A stretch of DNA of 64,000 nucleotides from positions 1 through 64,000 of the forward strand of contig CAJUPZ010000007.1 of the NCBI GenBank assembly GCA_910588065.1, in the 5' to 3' direction. Within the stretch, counting starts at the first letter, position 1; each line of letters starts with the position of its first letter. This DNA comes from an uncultured Muribaculaceae bacterium. GTDB taxonomy: Bacteria > Bacteroidota > Bacteroidia > Bacteroidales > Muribaculaceae. Below are positions 44,871 through 54,305 of this stretch, one piece after another. The notes under the pieces were generated by a model. It was not told the origin of the DNA and ran no database searches. It worked only from the letters and a program-made list of their open reading frames with translations. A program made the position numbers and the translations under genes.

Positions 44871-46711
44871 GAGTTTACCTTTTGCATTTCCACAAGCTTG
44901 GTGTAGAATCCGTTGAGTGCTATAAGCTCGTCATGGGTGCCGCGCTCAACGATTTTGCCTTCGTGCATCACGCATATCTGGGTGGCGTTGCGTATCGTTG
45001 AGAGACGATGGGCGATTACAAGTGTGGTGCGGTCCTTCATCAGTCTGTCAAGAGCTTGCTGCACAAGGTGCTCGCTTTCGCTGTCGAGGGCTGATGTGGC
45101 TTCGTCAAGAATCAGTATCGGGGGATTTTTGAGTATCGCTCTGGCGATGGATATGCGCTGGCGCTGGCCGCCGGAGAGCTTGCAGCCGCGGTCGCCGATG
45201 TTGGTGTCGTAGCCATCCTCGCTCGCCATGATGAATTCGTGGGCATTGGCCACTTTCGCCGCTTCGATAACCTGCTCCTTGGTGGCGTGTTTCACCCCGA
45301 ATGTTATGTTGTTGTAAAAGGAGTCGTTGAACAGTATCGCCTCCTGGTTCACATTGCCCATCAGCGAGCGCAGATCGTGCACCCTAAGGTCGCGTATATC
45401 CACGCCCCCCACCTTTATGCTGCCGCCGTTCACATCGTAGAATCTCGGCAGCAGGTCGGCGAGGGTGCTCTTGCCGCTGCCGCTCTGGCCCACGAGGGCT
45501 ACTGTCTCGCCAGGACGGATAACTATATCTGCGTTTTTCACAACAGGCACATCCGGGTCGTAGCCGAAAGTCACATTCTCGTATCTCACCTCGCCGCATT
45601 CCGCAGGCAGTGGCTGAGGCTTGCGCGGGTCGGCAATCGGATTGCGGGCGGAAAGAATCTTGTCCACGCGTTCAAGCGATGCGAGTCCCTTCTGTATCGA
45701 GTACATGGCCTTGCTCAGATCCTTTGCCGGATTTATGATGCTGTAGAATATCACCATATAATATATGAACATCGGCGCATCAATGCCCCCCGAGTGGAGC
45801 AATATCAGCGAGCCGCCAAACCACAGCACTATCGAAATGGTTATCGTGCCGAGAAATTCGCTCATCGGGTGAGCCAGGGCCTGTCGGCGCGCAACCCTGT
45901 TGGACAGCTCGTAAAACACCTCTGTCTCCTGATGGAATCGCCGCTCGACCTTGCGCTCGGCGTTGAATGCCTTGATGATGCGCAACCCGCCGAGAGTCTC
46001 CTCGATGTTGCTCATAATCCTGCCCCACTGCTGCTGTCCCGCCAGGCTCTTGCGCTTGAGGCTCTTGCCGATACGCCCCATCGCCATGCCCGCGATAGGC
46101 AGAAGCACCAGCACAAATATTGTAAGCTGCCAGCTGATGAATATCATCATGAGCAGGCACACGATTATCATCACCGGATTCTTGAACATCATGTCGAGCG
46201 ACGACATGATGGAATTTTCTATCTCGGCAACATCACCGCTCATACGAGCCATCACGTCCCCCTTGCGCTCGGAGGTGAAGAAGCCTATGGGCAGGCTCAC
46301 AATCTTGTCGTACACGGCATTGCGTATATCGCGCACAATGCCTGAGCGCAGCGGAATGATGAAATACGAGGAGAGGAATGTGGCACCGGTCTTCAGCCCG
46401 GTCATGACAATCAGCAGCAACCCCAGGATGGCAAGGGTCCAGCTGGGTCCCCACGACTCGATAGCCTGCTGTGTGATATAATAGAAATTGTTTACAATCA
46501 CATCTGCGAGCTGGCCGATCTTCACTCCCGAGAGCGGCATATAGTGATAGCCCTTCTCGCGGATTTCGAAGAGCATCTCGAGGATAGGCATTATCACCGC
46601 GAATGAGAACAAGGTGAGGAACGCTGCAAGGAAATTGAATATGATGTTGAGTGCGAGACACTTTTTGTACGGGGGCACAAAACGCTTCAGCACCTTGAAA
46701 AATTCGCCCAT
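44867..46711 (-). CDS. MsbA-like ABC exporter
   Basis: This 614-residue half-exporter has six membrane helices (to about residue 330) and a C-terminal ATPase with Walker A GQSGSGKST, signature LSGGQRQR, and Walker B ILILDEATSALD. It is similar in layout to MsbA, the lipid A flippase, or to lipid-linked multidrug exporters. With the PorE-like gene and GSCFA it forms an envelope operon. The exact substrate is unknown. Its -7 box (TACCTTTG) is at 46739-46746. Confidence 0.9.
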   Translation of the reverse strand: MGEFFKVLKRFVPPYKKCLALNIIFNFLAAFLTLFSFAVIMPILEMLFEIREKGYHYMPLSGVKIGQLADVIVNNFYYITQQAIESWGPSWTLAILGLLLIVMTGLKTGATFLSSYFIIPLRSGIVRDIRNAVYDKIVSLPIGFFTSERKGDVMARMSGDVAEIENSIMSSLDMMFKNPVMIIVCLLMMIFISWQLTIFVLVLLPIAGMAMGRIGKSLKRKSLAGQQQWGRIMSNIEETLGGLRIIKAFNAERKVERRFHQETEVFYELSNRVARRQALAHPMSEFLGTITISIVLWFGGSLILLHSGGIDAPMFIYYMVIFYSIINPAKDLSKAMYSIQKGLASLERVDKILSARNPIADPRKPQPLPAECGEVRYENVTFGYDPDVPVVKNADIVIRPGETVALVGQSGSGKSTLADLLPRFYDVNGGSIKVGGVDIRDLRVHDLRSLMGNVNQEAILFNDSFYNNITFGVKHATKEQVIEAAKVANAHEFIMASEDGYDTNIGDRGCKLSGGQRQRISIARAILKNPPILILDEATSALDSESEHLVQQALDRLMKDRTTLVIAHRLSTIRNATQICVMHEGKIVERGTHDELIALNGFYTKLVEMQKVNS

Positions 46712-46738
46712 GGATGATATGGATTTGGTTTCAGATTA

Positions 46739-46746
46739 CAAAGGTA
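46739..46746 (-). promoter_or_regulatory. Predicted -7 box of the ABC exporter operon
   Basis: TACCTTTG on the minus strand lies 28 bp before the start codon at 46711. Confidence 0.5.
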
Positions 46747-47138
46747 GTGAGATTTGGCTAAATATCTAAGAGTGTGTTTGGATTTAACTGATGTTTGTAA
46801 TTAGGTGGAAAAACAAGCATATTCAGAGACTGAGAGAAAGAGTTGTGTGGCCATCCCGCGCCCCCCTCACAGGGGTCTTGAGGGAAGAGGGCGGCCTTGA
46901 CGCGTGGTCTCGCCTTCGGCTCCACCAAAGCTACTATCTTGCCACCCGCTCTCCGCGGGTGGGGATTACCCGCCGCGGATGATAGAGCGCCCGGAGGGTG
47001 CGATTATCTTGTTAGCCGCATACGCAGTGTGCGGATTAGCAGACGATTACGCACATGGTGCCGGAGGTACCACGCTTTTCCGCTCCATTTGCTATTTTTT
47101 TTATTTATTTTTTTGCGAGGAGTTAAGCAATTTATTCG

Positions 47139-47146
47139 TAAATTTG
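47139..47146 (+). promoter_or_regulatory. Predicted -7 box of the DUF4301 gene
   Basis: TAAATTTG lies 42 bp upstream of the start at 47188. Confidence 0.45.
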
Positions 47147-47187
47147 AGCAAACTTTTAATGAATTGCATAAATCCTGACAATCAGCC

Positions 47188-48708
47188 ATGTTACAACCTG
47201 AAGATCAGCTTACCCTCGAGGCCAAAGGCATTACAGAGGAGCAGCTCAACGCTATGCTTGCCCGCTTTGCAAAGGGCTTTCCGTATCTCACAATAATTGA
47301 CGCGGCGCGCCCCGGTAAGGGTATCACCGTGCTTACCCCCGCACAGGAGGAGCAGGCGCGTGAGCGTTGGCACAAGTATCTTGCCGACGGAGGCGATGTG
47401 TGCAAGTTTGTACCCGCCAGCGGTGCGGCGTCGCGTATGTTCAAGGCTCTGTTTGAGTTTGTTGACGGCGACAGCGATGTTGCCGCTGACGGCACTCCGG
47501 TGGCCAAGCTGCTGGCCGACTTCGACAAGCTTCCCTTTGCCGCCGACCTTGATGCCACCTGCCACACATTATATAATACAGGTGCACGCGAGCTTATCGC
47601 TGCCGGAAAGCATAAGGATGTGATTGCCGCTCTTATCAAGCCGGAAGGCATGAATTACGGCGGTCTTCCCAAAGGCCTTCTCAAATTCCACTCTTACCCC
47701 GCCGGCAGCCGCACTCCGCTGGAGGAGCAGCTTATGGAGGGTGCACAGACAGCTGCTACCGCAGGTGTGGTAAATCTGCATTTCACAGTGTCTGCCGCAC
47801 ACCGCACTCTTTTTGAGGAGAAGCTGAAAGCCGTGCTGCCTGAAACAGAGAAGCGCACCGGTGTGAAATTCAATGTGTCGCTCAGCGAGCAGAAGCCGAG
47901 CACCGACACTGTTGCCGCCAACCCTGACAACACTCCCTTCCGCGAGGATGGCAAGCTGCTTTTCCGTCCGGGCGGCCACGGCGCGCTTATCGACAACCTC
48001 AACGACATGGAGGCTGCGGTGGTGTTTATCAAGAATATCGACAATGTTGTGCCGGACAGCCGCCGTGAGGCTACCGTGCGCTACAAAGAGGTGATTGCCG
48101 GCTATATGATTGAGCTCCATGACCGTATTGTCGAGTATCTTGATATTCTTGCTGCCGGAAACTACAATGAGGCCAAGCTTGACGAGATATTCGTGTTCAT
48201 GCGCGACAAACTGAGCCTGCGTGACCCCAATTTCACAAAGCTCGATGTGACACACCGCGCGGTGTATCTCCACGACAAGCTTGACAGGCCTCTGCGAGTG
48301 TGCGGTATGGTGCGCAATGAGGGTGAGCCCGGCGGCGGCCCGTTCATCGCTGTCAATCCCGACGGTTCTGCATCGCTCCAGATTCTTGAGAGCCATCAGA
48401 TAGACCCGCAGAATGCCGAGTATGTGGAGAAAATGAAGAGCGCCACCCACTTCAATCCCGTTGACCTTGTGTGCTACATCAAGGACCGCCACGGCAACAA
48501 CTACAATCTGCTGGAGCACACCGACCCGGCAACCGGTTTCATCTCCTCCAAGTCGAGCCACGGCAAGGAGCTGAAGGCTCTCGAGCTGCCCGGACTATGG
48601 AACGGCGCGATGAGCGATTGGAACACGGCCTTTGTTGAGGTGCCTATCGACACTTTCAATCCGGTGAAGACCGTCAACGACCTGCTCCGTCCCGCTCACC
48701 AGAGCTGA
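47188..48708 (+). CDS. DUF4301 protein
   Basis: This 506-residue cytoplasmic protein matches the DUF4301 family in length and in the VPASGAASRMFKAL segment near residue 75, reminiscent of a nucleotidyltransferase phosphate loop. Later conserved stretches include LFRPGGHGALIDNLND and VCGMVRNEGEPGGGPFI. No role is established. The gene is monocistronic and ends before an 11-bp perfect hairpin. Confidence 0.85.
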   Translation: MLQPEDQLTLEAKGITEEQLNAMLARFAKGFPYLTIIDAARPGKGITVLTPAQEEQARERWHKYLADGGDVCKFVPASGAASRMFKALFEFVDGDSDVAADGTPVAKLLADFDKLPFAADLDATCHTLYNTGARELIAAGKHKDVIAALIKPEGMNYGGLPKGLLKFHSYPAGSRTPLEEQLMEGAQTAATAGVVNLHFTVSAAHRTLFEEKLKAVLPETEKRTGVKFNVSLSEQKPSTDTVAANPDNTPFREDGKLLFRPGGHGALIDNLNDMEAAVVFIKNIDNVVPDSRREATVRYKEVIAGYMIELHDRIVEYLDILAAGNYNEAKLDEIFVFMRDKLSLRDPNFTKLDVTHRAVYLHDKLDRPLRVCGMVRNEGEPGGGPFIAVNPDGSASLQILESHQIDPQNAEYVEKMKSATHFNPVDLVCYIKDRHGNNYNLLEHTDPATGFISSKSSHGKELKALELPGLWNGAMSDWNTAFVEVPIDTFNPVKTVNDLLRPAHQS

Positions 48709-48730
48709 AGTGCCGGAACCTGAAATAACC

Positions 48731-48760
48731 CGCCGCCCCGCAAACATCAGCGGGGCGGCG
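48731..48760 (+). terminator. Hairpin after the DUF4301 gene
   Basis: A perfect 11-bp GC stem (48731-48741 with 48750-48760) lies 22 bp past the stop; there is no T tract, so termination may be incomplete and the GNAT gene may be co-transcribed. Confidence 0.55.
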
Positions 48761-48794
48761 TGCGTTATAAACTTAAGAGAAATTGACGTTACCT

Positions 48795-49853
48795 ATGACA
48801 AACCGTAAGGATGAGATAAAAAAGATTTGGGCGGAATGCTTCGGTGATCCCCGCGAGTGGATAGAGATGTATTTCAGCAGGGTGTATAATGAGCGCGATG
48901 CCATGACTCTTGAAAAAGGGGGGCGCGTTGTGAGCAGCCTGCTGCTGCAGCCCTACGCAATGAAGTTTCATAATGCGGAGGTTGCCATAGGCTATATCGC
49001 TGGCGCAGGCACCCGCCGCAATGCGCGGGGCAACGGCTATATGAGCGAGCTTATGGTGGACACCCTCGACGCCGCATGCAACAGAGGGTTTATGGCCTGT
49101 GTGCTTATACCGGCTCATGACTGGCTGTACTCCTACTATGCGAAGTTTGATTTCTCCCCGGTGTTCTACACCGACCCTCAGCGGTTTACCTCGCTCCATC
49201 AGTTTCATCCTTGCGGTGATTTCTTGCCGGTGGATGATTTTTACGACCCGAAAGTATATGCCGCATTCCATGATTTTGAAATGGAGCGCCGATGCACAAT
49301 TCTCCATTCGCAGCGCGATTTCCTGAATATTCTCGATGATATAGCCCACGACTCGGGCTGTTTTGTGGCGGTGAAGGATGCGGATGGTGTCATCAGAGCC
49401 ATGGGGTGGGCGTCGATGGTTGAGGACCGGCTGATTGTAAAGGATCTGATGGGTGACGATGAGTGCGCCCGTGAGACAGTGCTCGCCGAAATGAGACACC
49501 GCTATCCGGATACTCCCGTCACACTCCTCGCCCCGGCAGAGAGTAATGGCCGCCGGCTGTTTGCCCGCGGAATGACCCGCATTGTCAATACTCCGCTATG
49601 TCTGGGTGTCATTGCTGCGGCTCATCCGAAGCTATTGCTGAAAATGAGGGTCACAGACCTGCTGATGCCCCACAACAGCCACACCTATATAATAAAGGAG
49701 GGCGCGTGTGTGATTGACGATGGATATGCAGGCAACCTCGATTTTGATATTGATGCCGACACGTTCAACCGCATAGTGTTCAGTTCGGCGCGTATAGGCT
49801 CGGTGCTTGAATTTCCCAGCGAGCGGCCACACCTGAGTCTGATGCTTGACTGA
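48795..49853 (+). CDS. Eis-like GNAT acetyltransferase
   Basis: This 352-residue protein has an N-terminal GNAT domain with the acetyl-CoA segment GAGTRRNARGNGYMSELM at about residues 74-91, and a long C-terminal extension resembling the Eis-like two-GNAT-plus-SCP2 arrangement. The ATG at 48795 is used, since the earlier in-frame codon at 48783 is a TTG. The substrate is unknown. Confidence 0.82.
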   Translation: MTNRKDEIKKIWAECFGDPREWIEMYFSRVYNERDAMTLEKGGRVVSSLLLQPYAMKFHNAEVAIGYIAGAGTRRNARGNGYMSELMVDTLDAACNRGFMACVLIPAHDWLYSYYAKFDFSPVFYTDPQRFTSLHQFHPCGDFLPVDDFYDPKVYAAFHDFEMERRCTILHSQRDFLNILDDIAHDSGCFVAVKDADGVIRAMGWASMVEDRLIVKDLMGDDECARETVLAEMRHRYPDTPVTLLAPAESNGRRLFARGMTRIVNTPLCLGVIAAAHPKLLLKMRVTDLLMPHNSHTYIIKEGACVIDDGYAGNLDFDIDADTFNRIVFSSARIGSVLEFPSERPHLSLMLD

Positions 49854-49859
49854 CAAAAG

Positions 49860-49897
49860 AAAAAACGCATTATCCGGGGTCGGACAATGCGTTTTTT
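49860..49897. terminator. Bidirectional terminator
   Basis: A 12-bp A/T-ended stem (49860-49871 with 49886-49897) encloses an inner 4-bp stem, with six A on one side and six T on the other. It serves both convergent genes. Confidence 0.9.
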
Positions 49898-49926
49898 GCG
49901 GGTGTTACTCAATCACAGTATGTGTG

Positions 49927-50412
49927 TCATTTGTTGGTTGTCTCAGCCTGAGGACGTGCGGGGCGGTCACCGCGCTTGCCATAGTGCATTCTGTCGTGGC
50001 GGTGGTTGCCGTGACGGCCATTGTGGTTATTCACGCGGTGGTGCCTCATATCCTTTGATATAAAACTGTTTTCAAGAAATTCGGTGTACTGCGCGGGGGT
50101 GAGGATGTTTTTCAGACCGGCGAGATACTCCTTGCGGGAGTCTGCGCGGCGTGCTCTCTGCTGCTCCCTGCATTCGTTGCGGCTGTTCTGCATCTTAGTG
50201 TCAAGCTCCTGAAGTTTGGTTTTCTGAGCGTCAGTGAGATTGAGATTGCTGAAAGGGCAGGCCGCGGAGTCAGGGCGGCAGAACCTGCCGTCGGGTGCGG
50301 GAGCGGTTTTGTTGTTTCTGTCCTTAGGTGCTTTGCCATTGGTCTGCGCCGAAACGGCTGTTGCAGAGATGATAAGAGCTGATGCTGCTACGAAAAAAGC
50401 TTTGATATTCAT
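49927..50412 (-). CDS. Spy/CpxP-like periplasmic protein
   Basis: This 161-residue protein has a signal peptide (to about residue 22) and an LTDAQKTKLQELDTKM helix with a second LTPAQYTEFLE motif, the LTxxQ pattern of Spy/CpxP chaperones that respond to envelope or metal stress. The C-terminus is His/Arg/Asn-rich (RHHRVNNHNGRHGNHRHD), suggesting metal binding. It lies convergent with the GNAT gene. Confidence 0.83.
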   Translation of the reverse strand: MNIKAFFVAASALIISATAVSAQTNGKAPKDRNNKTAPAPDGRFCRPDSAACPFSNLNLTDAQKTKLQELDTKMQNSRNECREQQRARRADSRKEYLAGLKNILTPAQYTEFLENSFISKDMRHHRVNNHNGRHGNHRHDRMHYGKRGDRPARPQAETTNK

Positions 50413-50552
50413 GATTCTTTAATATGAGTTTTGTTCTAATTGTTTGTTTCAGACGTCTGGTGTATTGACAGTGTAAAGCCCGCTAAGTTTAACCGGATTT
50501 CCTGATTTAACTTATTTTCTGCCTGCCGCGATATTTTTTTTACTAAAAAATC

Positions 50553-50581
50553 TTTGACACATCAAATAAATGCTATCTTTG
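50553..50581 (+). promoter_or_regulatory. Predicted promoter of serC-serA
   Basis: TTTG (50553-50556) and TATCTTTG (50574-50581) are separated by 17 nt, 30 bp before the serC start. Confidence 0.55.
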
Positions 50582-50610
50582 CAAAACAACCCAATATAAT
50601 TCCATAGACA

Positions 50611-51681
50611 ATGAAGAAGCACAACTTTTACGCCGGACCCTCAATCCTCAGCCAGTACACAATCAAGAATACTGCCGAGGCGATAATCGACTTTGCCGGA
50701 ACCGGTCTCTCTATTCTTGAAGTATCCCACCGCAGCAAGGAGTTTGTTGCCGTGATTGAAGAGGCGCGCGCTCTGGTGAAGGAGCTGCTCGATGTGCCCG
50801 AGGGCTACTCGGTGCTGTTTCTCGGCGGCGGCGCGAGCCTGCAGTTCTGCATGGCGCCGTTCAATCTGCTCAAAACCAAGGCCGCTTATCTCGAAACCGG
50901 CACCTGGGCGGTGAATGCAATCAAGGAGGCACGCCTGTTTGGCGAGGTGGATGTTGTTGCATCTTCAAAGGATGCCAATTTCACATACATCCCCAAGGGC
51001 TTCACAGTGCCCGCAGACAGCGACTATTTCCACTTCACAACAAACAACACCATCTACGGCACAGAGATACGCAAGGATCCCGATGTGGGAGTGCGCCTTG
51101 TGGCCGATATGTCGAGCGACATCTTCTCGCGCCCGGTCGATGTTGCCAAATATGACCTCATCTACGCCGGCGCCCAGAAAAATCTCGCTCCGGCCGGTGT
51201 GACAATAGCTATTGTGCGCGAGGATGCCCTCGGTCATGTTGACCGTCCCATCCCCACCATGCTCGACTACCGCACACATATCAAAAAGGACTCCATGTTC
51301 AACACTCCTCCGGTGCTCCCGATATTCTCCGCCCTGCAGACACTGCGCTACTACAAGGAGCTCGGCGGTGTTGAAGCTCTTGAGAAGATGGACCTCGCCA
51401 AGGCAGAAAAGCTGTATGAGGCTATTGATGGCAGCCGGATGTTTGTCGGCACAGTGACCGACCCCGCCGACCGTTCCATAATGAATGTCACTTTTGTGAT
51501 GAAGCCTGAATACAAGGAGCTTGAGAAAGACTTTGTTGATTTCGCGGCCACCAAAGGCATTGTGGGAATAAAGGGCCACAGAAGTGTAGGCGGTTTCCGC
51601 GCCTCGCTCTACAACGCTCTGCCTATGGAGAGTGTGCAGGTGCTCGTTGACGCCATGAAGGAATTTGAATCCAAACACTAA
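50611..51681 (+). CDS. serC: Phosphoserine aminotransferase
   Basis: This 356-residue class V aminotransferase makes phosphoserine from 3-phosphohydroxypyruvate and glutamate; it also serves pyridoxal synthesis in many bacteria. The N-terminal NFYAGPS motif and the PLP Lys in YAGAQKNLAPAG are intact. serA begins 12 bp downstream, pairing the first two steps of serine synthesis. Confidence 0.96.
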   Translation: MKKHNFYAGPSILSQYTIKNTAEAIIDFAGTGLSILEVSHRSKEFVAVIEEARALVKELLDVPEGYSVLFLGGGASLQFCMAPFNLLKTKAAYLETGTWAVNAIKEARLFGEVDVVASSKDANFTYIPKGFTVPADSDYFHFTTNNTIYGTEIRKDPDVGVRLVADMSSDIFSRPVDVAKYDLIYAGAQKNLAPAGVTIAIVREDALGHVDRPIPTMLDYRTHIKKDSMFNTPPVLPIFSALQTLRYYKELGGVEALEKMDLAKAEKLYEAIDGSRMFVGTVTDPADRSIMNVTFVMKPEYKELEKDFVDFAATKGIVGIKGHRSVGGFRASLYNALPMESVQVLVDAMKEFESKH

Positions 51682-51693
51682 TCAGCTGCCGCT

Positions 51694-52614
51694 ATGAAAG
51701 TACTCGTTGCTACTGAAAAACCGTTTGCGGCAGTTGCTGTGGACGGAATCCGCACTGTGGTGGAAGAGGCCGGCTATGAGCTGGAACTTCTTGAAAAATA
51801 TACCTCAAAGGCTGATTTGCTTGCCGCTGTGGCCGATGCTGACGCGCTGATAGTGCGCAGTGACAAGGTTGACGCAGAGGTGATTGCTGCAGCGAAGCAG
51901 CTGAAGGTTGTTGTCCGCGCCGGAGCCGGTTACGACAATGTTGACCTCGCAGCCGCCACTGCTGCCGGCGTGTGTGTCGAGAACACCCCCGGCCAGAACT
52001 CCAATGCTGTTGCCGAGCTGGTTTTCGGCATGGCTGTGATGGCTGCCCGCAATATGTACGACGGCACCTCGGGCTCTGAGCTGAAAGACAAGAAAATCGG
52101 CATCCATGCCTTCGGCCAGGTAGGACGCAATGTTGCCCGCATAGCCAAAGGTTTCGGCATGGAGGTGAGCGCGTTTGACCCCTTCTGTCCGGACGAGGCG
52201 ATGGAGCAGGCCGGCGTTGCGCCCGAGCACGACATTGCCGCGCTGTATGCCGGCAACAAGATTGTGTCCATCCACATCCCCGCCACCCCGCAGACCAAAG
52301 GCTCTATCGGCTATGACCTCATCACGTCCATGCCCAAGGGCGGTATACTGGTGAACACCGCCCGCAAGGAGGTGATTGATGAGGAGGGGCTGAAAAAGGC
52401 TCTAGCGGAGCGGAGCGACCTCAGATATGTTGCGGATGTCAAGCCGGACAATGCCGATGAGCTGGTCGAGGCATTCGGTGGCCGTGTGTTCTTCACTCCC
52501 AAGAAAATGGGTGCGCAGACCTCTGAGGCAAATATCAACGCCGGTATAGCCGCCGCCCGTCAGGTAGTGGCTTACCTGAAGGATGGTATTGACAAATATC
52601 GTGTGAATAAATAA
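51694..52614 (+). CDS. serA: D-3-phosphoglycerate dehydrogenase, short Lys-type
   Basis: This 306-residue enzyme has no ACT domain, so serine feedback through that domain is not expected. The NAD loop reads HAFGQVG, with Ala where the first Gly of GxGxxG is usual. At the catalytic His position the sequence is FFTPKKMGAQT, so Lys replaces His. Such Lys-type enzymes are known in Bacteroidota and in Entamoeba. It pairs with serC and is followed by a strong terminator. Confidence 0.93.
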   Translation: MKVLVATEKPFAAVAVDGIRTVVEEAGYELELLEKYTSKADLLAAVADADALIVRSDKVDAEVIAAAKQLKVVVRAGAGYDNVDLAAATAAGVCVENTPGQNSNAVAELVFGMAVMAARNMYDGTSGSELKDKKIGIHAFGQVGRNVARIAKGFGMEVSAFDPFCPDEAMEQAGVAPEHDIAALYAGNKIVSIHIPATPQTKGSIGYDLITSMPKGGILVNTARKEVIDEEGLKKALAERSDLRYVADVKPDNADELVEAFGGRVFFTPKKMGAQTSEANINAGIAAARQVVAYLKDGIDKYRVNK

Positions 52615-52649
52615 GCATCGGAATAAAGAGTGAATAAATAATTGTTGAG

Positions 52650-52685
52650 GCGGGGCGTGGCTTTATAGGTCACGCTCCGCTTTTT
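52650..52685 (+). terminator. Terminator after serA
   Basis: A 10-bp GC stem with one G-U pair (52650-52659 with 52671-52680) is followed by five T. Confidence 0.9.
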
Positions 52686-52746
52686 GCGTGGCATTGTAGC
52701 AGCCCTTTGCCATATTTTTTATAATTTTACGTCAAATCCACGCACT

Positions 52747-53160
52747 ATGAACAAAAAAGAGCGATACGATTTTGAACTGCGTATGCGGGTTCGTGACTAT
52801 GAGGTTGACGTTCAGGGTATTGTCAACAATGCCAACTATCTCCACTATATGGAGCACACCCGCCATGAATTCTGCAGGGCTGCCGGCTTCACCTTTGCCG
52901 AGATGCACTCCCGTGGCATTGACCCGGTGCTGCGCAAGGTTGAGATTGAGTACCTCACCCCGCTCACCCTCGGGCAGGTGATGATCAGCTGCCTGAAGCT
53001 GCGGCGCAAGGGTCCCCGTTTCATATTTGTGCAGGATATATTCAGGGACGGCGACCGCGAGCCGGTTGCCCGCGCGGAGGTGACGGTTGTGTGTCTTGAA
53101 AACGGCCGGCTCACCAAGGGCGATGTCCTTGCACAGGCATTTGAAAAATATCTGAAATGA
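52747..53160 (+). CDS. 4HBT-family acyl-CoA thioesterase
   Basis: This 137-residue hotdog-fold protein has the YbgC-like RVRDYEVDVQGIVNNANYLHYMEH region with the catalytic Asp near residue 18. The ATG at 52747 is used. It overlaps dprA by 4 bp, a recurring pair in Bacteroidota. The natural acyl-CoA is unknown. Confidence 0.88.
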   Translation: MNKKERYDFELRMRVRDYEVDVQGIVNNANYLHYMEHTRHEFCRAAGFTFAEMHSRGIDPVLRKVEIEYLTPLTLGQVMISCLKLRRKGPRFIFVQDIFRDGDREPVARAEVTVVCLENGRLTKGDVLAQAFEKYLK

Positions 53161-54266
53161 CGTATGAACCTCTGGCATACCGTATTGCCTTCGCTTCGCT
53201 GAAGGGCGTCACCGCAACCCTTGCCGGTGAGATTTTATCGCGCATAGACAGCGAGCAGGCTTTTTTTGAGGCGAAGTCGGCCACACTCGGCTCTGTCATG
53301 GGTTTCCGCAGCCGTATCTTTGACGATGACTACCGGGCTGCGTTGCTCGATAAAGCGGCGAGGGAAGTCGATTTCATTGCCGCGCACAATATCAAGTGCC
53401 TGTATTTTTCTGAAGATGACTATCCCGCGAGGCTTGCAGACTGCGAGGATGCGCCGCTGATGCTTTTTGTCACCGGTGATTGTGACCTCAACCGCCGCCA
53501 CACCCTCGGCATTGTGGGCACCCGCCATGCCACCCCTTACGGCATAGCATTCACCGAGCGGCTTGTCACCACCCTCGCCGAGGAGCTGGAGGAGCCTCCG
53601 GTGATTGTCAGCGGACTCGCCTTCGGCATTGACATTGCCGCCCACAGAGCTGCCCTCGCAGCAAACATCCCGACAGTGGCTGTGCTCGCCCATGGGCTGA
53701 ACACGATATATCCCGCCCAACACAGGCAGACAGCTGCCCGGATAGTGAAGTCGGGCGGAGCTATAATGACGGAGTATTCAAGCGCCGACGCGGTGCATAA
53801 GGGCAACTTTGTTGCGCGAAACCGCATTGTGGCAGGCATTTGCGACGCCCTCCTTGTGAGCGAGAGCGCCGAAAAAGGGGGGGCGCTGATAACCGCCCGC
53901 CTCGCCGCCGATTACGGCAGGGATGTGTTTGCTCTGCCGGGCCGGATATCCGATAAATTCAGCGCCGGCTGCAACCGGCTGATTTCCAATAATGAGGCGG
54001 CGCTTGTAACCACCCCGGACGATATTGTCAAGGCTATGGGCTGGACCAGCAAGCCTAAAGCATCCACGCAGCAGACCCTGTTCAATGAACTCAGTGAGGA
54101 GGAGAGCGCCGTTGTTGATTTCCTCACCCGAAAAGGGGAGGCGCAGATAGGGCAGATAAGCATTGCCCTCAACCAAAGCACCGGCAAGCTACTCGCACTG
54201 TTGATCGATATGGAATTCAAAGGCCTCATAATCGCCTATCCCGGTGCCAAATACCGGCTCGCTTGA
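53157..54266 (+). CDS. dprA: DNA-processing protein DprA
   Basis: This 369-residue protein binds incoming single-stranded DNA and loads RecA. It has an N-terminal SAM-like helix region, a central Rossmann-like domain (VGTRHATPYG, SGLAFGIDIAAHRAAL, VLAHGLNTIYPAQHR, NRIVAGICDALLV) and a C-terminal winged-helix (about residues 305-369). Other competence genes are not nearby. Confidence 0.95.
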   Translation: MTYEPLAYRIAFASLKGVTATLAGEILSRIDSEQAFFEAKSATLGSVMGFRSRIFDDDYRAALLDKAAREVDFIAAHNIKCLYFSEDDYPARLADCEDAPLMLFVTGDCDLNRRHTLGIVGTRHATPYGIAFTERLVTTLAEELEEPPVIVSGLAFGIDIAAHRAALAANIPTVAVLAHGLNTIYPAQHRQTAARIVKSGGAIMTEYSSADAVHKGNFVARNRIVAGICDALLVSESAEKGGALITARLAADYGRDVFALPGRISDKFSAGCNRLISNNEAALVTTPDDIVKAMGWTSKPKASTQQTLFNELSEEESAVVDFLTRKGEAQIGQISIALNQSTGKLLALLIDMEFKGLIIAYPGAKYRLA

Positions 54267-54305
54267 CTTTTTTTGCATTACTGACTTTCATAAACGCACA
54301 CAATC

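Larger units (their letters stand above)
46712..47187. other. 476-bp intergenic region, GC-rich, no gene found
   Basis: It contains the divergent promoters of the ABC exporter (46739-46746) and the DUF4301 gene (47139-47146, TAAATTTG). Between them lies a GC-rich stretch with a perfect 8-bp hairpin (46942-46949 with 46955-46962) and other short palindromes. No convincing frame or known RNA was recognised. Confidence 0.5.
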
